From NCBI GenBank assembly GCA_024752435.1, contig CP103026.1:1240001-1304000 (forward strand): a stretch of DNA of 64,000 nucleotides, given 5' to 3'. How positions within the stretch are numbered: the first letter of the stretch is position 1; each line of letters opens with the position of its first letter. This document shows, one piece after another, positions 59,393-64,000 of this stretch. Origin of the DNA: Allantophomopsis cytisporea. Taxonomy: Eukaryota > Ascomycota > Leotiomycetes > Phacidiales > Phacidiaceae. The notes beneath the pieces are model-generated. The model saw nothing but the letters and a program-made list of their open reading frames with translations, was not told where the DNA came from and did no database searches. The translations under genes and the position numbers were made by a program.

Positions 59393-60060
59393 ATCGCCTT
59401 TCGTGTTTTAACGGTCTTGGATATCAGAACACTTCCAGTGAAGATTTCTAGGACACAGCTTGATTATATAGAAATCCTTAAATATCCAATGAGCTTTCTT
59501 ATCAACCTCATGCTTTATCTTAACATCCCTGCCGTATTGGTTAGATATTAGAGGTTGGAGATCTGTGGACCGTTATCATTATGCAGTGCACCTTGTAGGT
59601 AATAGACCTGAAATTCCCTCGGCAGTCGATTCTGCGGGGACGAGATCGGCGCTACTTAGGGGAGAAAATCTGGTGCCATATTCTTTATTCAACGCATCAT
59701 ATCCACAAAAATAATAAGAATGTAGATTGTTTTCAATGTCACTAATTTTATTTCTTCATTTTTTCTTGAACTTTACAAGAAAAACCGGTCTAATGAGATG
59801 AGACAGTCATTATAGATGATTGTCATTTTCTGTGCAACATGGGTGTGTTAGTGTCACGTGTTCTCGTGTAAATTGATCTCAGCTGGTGTCGTGTTGCTCG
59901 GTCAATGATGACGGTCGTCATTTCATTCATTCAAGGAAGGACGAACATTCCAATACAAACCATTGCAATTCAACCACGACCACGACGACAGCAACACACC
60001 CGCGCATTACAATTGAATAGCAAAGACCTCGACTAATTTTACAATAAGTACATCGCAATC
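59393..60060. promoter_or_regulatory. Divergent promoter of the broken MFS gene and the Pol delta subunit
   Basis: Gap of about 670 bp. It holds TGACG-gt-CGTCA at 59909-59920, inverted bZIP-type half-sites, about 140 bp upstream of the Pol delta subunit ATG, and C/A-rich leader DNA (59950-60060). No gene. Confidence 0.5.
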
Positions 60061-60719
60061 ATGCCTGCAACTCGCAGATCTCGCACCACAAGCAGTGGCC
60101 CGATAGCCAAGGGCGGACAAAGCACCCTCTCATTCGGTACGAAAGCCAAAGTTACAAAGCCGACGCCTGTAGCCGCCAAATCCAACAAGAAAACTGTCAT
60201 CTCACATGTCATCTCGGACGATTCGTCTCAGGAGCAGATTAAGAAGAAGGAGATGGGCCATGTTACGTCCGAGGCAGCAGTAAATGAACAGGCAGTCACA
60301 GAACTTGCGAAACCACGAACCAAGGAGGAGCTAGATGCAGAGAAGGTCTCTGCGACGCAAATCAACAAATATTGGAAGGCGAGGGAGGCAGAAAGGCTGG
60401 CGGCTCGGGTTCACCAGGAAGATTTGAGCGTTGAAGAGAAGATTTTAAGGTTATTTGATATGAGTTCGCAATATGGCGTGAGTATCTCCTCTCGTCTCCA
60501 TCTCCTGGATTTGCTGAATATTTGATTGACGGGTATATCTAGCCTTGTATCGGAATCGCAAGAATGAAGAGATGGGTCAGAGCTAACAAGCTCGGCCTGA
60601 ATCCCCCCATTGAGGTCTTGGCTGTGCTTTTGAAGGAAGAGGCTAAGGGAAATGGCAAGATCCAGAGGGCCCATGTTGACGAACTGATGTCGAGCAAATT
60701 CGTTCTTGGAGAAGCCTAA
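60061..60719 (+). CDS. DNA polymerase delta subunit 4 (Cdm1/POLD4 type)
   Basis: Small accessory subunit of the lagging-strand DNA polymerase, nuclear. Exons 60061-60477 and 60543-60719 give 197 residues. The N-terminus (MPATRRSRTTSS) is basic, and GGQSTLSFGTK resembles a degenerate PCNA-binding motif. The conserved C-terminal domain begins near VEEKILRLFDMSSQYG and continues after the 65-nt intron as PCIGIARMKRWVRANKLGLN, the signature of the family, then PPIEVLAVLLKE and a final helix. Longer than human POLD4 (107 residues) because of the disordered leader, as in other fungi. Budding yeast lacks this subunit; fission yeast has it (Cdm1). Confidence 0.92.
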
Positions 60720-61578
60720 GCTACCAGTATCTTTGGTCAAGTGATGAGATGATAAGCCTGGGTTTGGCTTTGTACATGGTTTTATTACGTTGGGCGTTTG
60801 ATGGATGTTCTTCCTGGCGTTAGAGATCAAGGATTACGGAACATTATTGCAGGTTGCGATCCATAGCTCATGATAGAACAGAGCTTTAACAACAGAAATT
60901 AAAATTCAAGATTCCAGGGCAAAGGATTATAGCAATACTGCAATGATCTACACGTGTAGATTTCTCCAAATCTCAGGTAGTACAACGGTCCGTCCATAGA
61001 CAACATATTGTCTAGCATTACAACAACACTACAACCAGAAGTAGTGCCTGTCATAGTTTCATTAAAGGTGAGGTATCAATCATCAATGACATATCACCGT
61101 AACGTTCTAAATAACTGTATGGCTCTTGATAACTAGTACCGCCCAATAGTCATGTAGCTCTCAAGAATTGTATGACTTTCAGAACTGCATGTCTGTTCAA
61201 TAATTGTACGCTGCCTAACAACTGTGTGGCGTCCGTAAATCAACATCCAGCCTCCGGATTACCTACTCTATGTAAATCATCGAGTCACTGTTCGGAAATA
61301 ATTACCACTGCGACGCGATCTTTACAATACAAATGATCCAGAATTCTGGACAACTGGACCTTGGAAAATACTTAGACCATTGAAAATGATTCAGTAATAC
61401 GAGCAAATTGTAATCTCTTAGAACTAGTATTTCGTATAGACGATTTCTTGCTGCTCTACATAATTAGAAGTCACAGTTTCGGTAGTGATCAGTGAATTGT
61501 TCATTCAAGCGAATGTATCAACAATGACGTGTAGTAACCACAATGAATATATCTATCTTAGAAGTAGTTTAACTAAAT
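60720..61578. other. Convergent intergenic region, no gene seen
   Basis: Between the 3' ends of the Pol delta subunit and the peroxidase. Moderately AT-rich with repeated TGTATGGC/GTATGACT-like words at 61110-61250 (TAACTGTATGGCTC, AATTGTATGACTTT, AACTGTGTGGCGTC) that look like a degenerate short tandem. No ORF. Confidence 0.5.
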
Positions 61579-63410
61579 CTATGCAGAGAAAAGATCCCCT
61601 TTAATAGTACTAGAAACCGCGTCACCTTGCTCGACCTAGAATAATTGTATCAGTAGATGATCTGGGCACAGTATACAATGTCATGTGAGTCCAGCAAAAC
61701 ATACCTTAACGATAACACTTCCTCCACCATTGCTGCTGAAGGTTCCAGAGCCAGAGTAAAGAGTATAGTTTCCAGCAGTTCCAGTAGAAGTAAGATCGAA
61801 AGTGCTGATAACAATTTCTGAAGAGACACTGCCGGTCTGAGCAGTAGGAACATAGAGGTAAGCAGTCATGGTATCGGCAGCAAGAGACGTAAGAGCTGCA
61901 GCTACTACAGTAATAGACCCTCCGCGCTGATCAATGGTAGAAGAGGCAGGCACAACGAAAATTTCGTCGTTGATCGGATAAGAGATGGCGCTTTCGATGG
62001 TGAACTCAGTAGTTCCTGGGGACTCGAGGGTAGTAGAGAAAGCGTAGTAGCTAGTCGAACCGTAGTTTGAGGTTCCAGTCTCAGAGGCAGCACTGCTTGA
62101 TGTTTCTGACGAGTTCACTCCTCCGGAGGTGTAAGTGTAAGAAATGCTGGATGCTGCAGACCCAGAGCTGTAGAGGTATCTGATCAAGCCGGAAAGTGTG
62201 ATTGCTCCATCATCATCAATGTCAAGTGCTAGATTGATAGCTTTGTATTCCATTGGAGTAATGACATCGGAGAGAGTGACTGTAGATGGGACAACGTTCA
62301 AAAGTTTCTCAAAAACTGTGTTACATTCGTCTTGAAATGAGGTAGCATCTGCGAGAGCTTGCATTGTGGCATTCGAATCTGAGGAATACAGTCTGAAATC
62401 ACTCCTTGCTGAAACGTTTGTCCCGGCAACCAGTAACCCTCCAAAGCTTCCAGTGACGTCCAAATATTCGTTGACAACATTAGCATCGAATACATCCGGA
62501 GTAGTATCGAACGATACCCCTCCATCAGTATCACTTGAACTCACTGAGGACTCTGGCACGATAGCTGGAAAATTAGCGTAATGTATGCTTCCAAGAGAGT
62601 GGCCGCATGCAGTGAGGGTGATAGCTTCAGCTTGGTCAAAGCCAGCACTAGCAAATGTGGCTAAGGTTGTGTCAATGTCTGTAGTTGGCTCTGGAACTCC
62701 AGATGGTCCAGCTTCAGTTGCATCGATTCGACCCGCTCGTAGACCGATTGCTGTTGTAGTTCCTCCACACTCAGCGATGGACTGTACAAAGGCAACTGCG
62801 ATCATATCTGACATTGACGCATAGGCATTAACATCAGGGCCTACAATCATATGTCAGCAAGTCTTGGCTTCAGTTTTGACCGTCTCTACCCGTTTCACGG
62901 GTTCCGCAAGCCCAAGAAAGTCCGATCCAGCGAGAAGTTACCTCCCTCATATGAGACGATTGACAGAATGGGTAAGCTCACCAAAGAAGTTGAGCGAATC
63001 ATCAATGAAGTGAAGTCCTACGTTCTCTGCTCGGCCTGTTTCGAAGCCGATACTTGCATCAACACCACTAAGGTCATGTTAGCTCACATAATATTCACTT
63101 GAAACTTAGACCAAAAGCATAATTACCCAGTGCCTGCGTCGATATCTGCCGTGATAGCATCATGGAAGACAAGTCTGACCCATTCTGCTGAGCTCTGTTC
63201 GCCTACACTGCTTGTGCCGCCAATGAAGTTACTGCATGGATTGATAGCGTTGGTAAGTCCATCGGAGTTGTATCCACCGCTGTCTACCATGATATGTTCG
63301 ATCTCCTCGTACATATCACGAAGGGCAATACCAGTGACATCGGCGGCAGCCGGAGCAGCTACGCTTAAGAAGCTTATGAGAAGTTGAGAGCTAAGAGTTG
63401 AGAAACCCAT
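61579..63410 (-). CDS. Secreted class II-like fungal heme peroxidase with C-terminal extension
   Basis: Extracellular hydrogen-peroxide-dependent oxidase (AA2-like). Exons 63410-63127, 63067-62982, 62840-61705 and 61635-61579 give 520 residues. Signal peptide MGFSTLSSQLLISFLSVAAPAAA. Distal heme site R79, F82, H83, D84 in AEWVRLVFHDAIT; the short second exon gives GGVDASIGFETGRAEN, with the Asp and Ser of the structural calcium site. Proximal H204 in TACGHSLGSIHYANFP. After about residue 345 an extra beta-rich, Ser/Thr-rich domain follows (TTEFTIESAISYPINDEIF to SVIVK). The last exon adds only VEQGDAVSSTIKGDLFSA through a 69-nt intron; without it the frame would run into CFAGLT. No Trp for long-range electron transfer could be assigned, so ligninolytic activity is not implied. 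Confidence 0.88.
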
Positions 63411-64000
63411 GATGGAATCTATATATTTATGAAAGTAATTCGCAATGCGATGAAAATCGAGAGGACAAAATGTCGAGAGGAAGGACACCCTTCTTCTTAT
63501 ACAATTTTCAAGACCTTATTACAAGACATAATAACCTCACTTATGGGTTTTCGAGAGAATAGTAACATGCCATTTGGTCTATGGGGTCGGATTTCCTGTA
63601 CTCAAATCTGCAAGGCGGATGCAACGCCCAGGCACATGGCAGCGCCTGTACTTCCCACCTGAATTGCGTGGCATTGAAATACAATAATATGCAGGAAATT
63701 TCTATATATTCCCTTACCAACCACGTTAGAAATGCGGGATAAGCTCAAAAGAGAAGCTTGGAAATAAGGCTCTCAGAGATATCAAAGAAACAAAGATTTA
63801 AGAATAGGCTTTCAAATTGCCTATGTACGCTTTGATGATTTCCGGTGGCTGAGAGATATTCCGATGCCCCGTAAGCCAGTCCCGTCCCAGGTATGTCCAT
63901 GCGTGCAGAGCAAGGAGATTCTCCGTCAAGCTTGACCTTCTATTCTTGGGATTCAGTTCGGGAAGGACTAGCCACAGAGGCTCACGATGTGCCCTACGTG
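63411..64000. promoter_or_regulatory. Upstream region of the peroxidase gene, to window end
   Basis: Presumed promoter and leader of the peroxidase. No gene seen; the open frame at 63429-63662 has no motifs and no splice partner. A neighbouring gene, if present, lies beyond the window. Confidence 0.5.

Noticed and set aside
1..64000. CRISPR arrays, rRNA genes, bacterial-type operons or phage elements
   Set aside because: No regularly spaced repeats, no rRNA-like sequence, and gene structure throughout is eukaryotic with spliceosomal introns.

Overview
This window is nuclear DNA of a filamentous ascomycete (Pezizomycotina). The evidence is short spliceosomal introns (45-154 nt, GTRNGT donors, CTRAC/CTAAT-like branch sites), an intron-bearing tRNA, a Zn2Cys6 regulator with a fungal transcription-factor domain, a fungal O-methyltransferase, and a DASH-complex gene. 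The protein repertoire and the interspersed AT-rich decayed DNA suggest a Leotiomycete such as a member of the Helotiales. That placement is inference; no species marker is visible.

Layout. 0.5-5.9 kb: a large kinesin (kinesin-4 type). 6.9-13 kb (minus): a very long AT-hook/C2H2 protein whose start lies in an 8-nt micro-exon. 13.4-14.6 kb (minus): a THEM6-like thioesterase-fold protein with a GC-AG intron. 16.7-25.9 kb: an accessory block holding an O-methyltransferase, an M20 amidohydrolase, a Zn2Cys6 regulator and an ACS-family MFS transporter. 26.8-27.0 kb: tRNA-Leu(UAG) with a 57-nt intron. 28.9-31.6 kb: AT-rich, gene-poor DNA with two decayed coding stretches whose stop codons are mostly of the C-to-T type. 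31.7-37.8 kb: housekeeping genes (MDP-1 phosphatase, EMC7, phosphoserine phosphatase, tRNA-splicing subunit Sen54). 38.7-41.2 kb: an unrecognised 800-residue protein with an internal duplication. 41.2-44.8 kb: long non-coding stretch. 44.8-54.8 kb: a Ser-rich small protein, an arrestin-like protein, a PPIL3-type cyclophilin, a sphingoid-base phosphate phosphatase (Lcb3 type), Rho4 GTPase and DASH subunit Dad1. 55.9-59.4 kb: two ACS-family transporters tail to tail, one of which carries a frameshift in the sequence given. 60.1-60.7 kb: DNA polymerase delta small subunit. 61.6-63.4 kb: a secreted class II-like heme peroxidase with a C-terminal extension.

Most genes are conserved single-copy housekeeping genes with no operon-like linkage. 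The 16.7-25.9 kb block is the only group whose functions (tailoring methyltransferase, amidohydrolase, regulator, transporter) look as though they could belong together, and it has no biosynthetic backbone enzyme. All gene models were spliced by eye from reading frames and splice signals. I see no clear case of a novel multi-gene system. The strongest items for a second look are the transporter frameshift, the stop-free in-frame introns, the GC-AG intron, the micro-exon, the RIP-like pseudogenes and the unrecognised duplicated-repeat protein.
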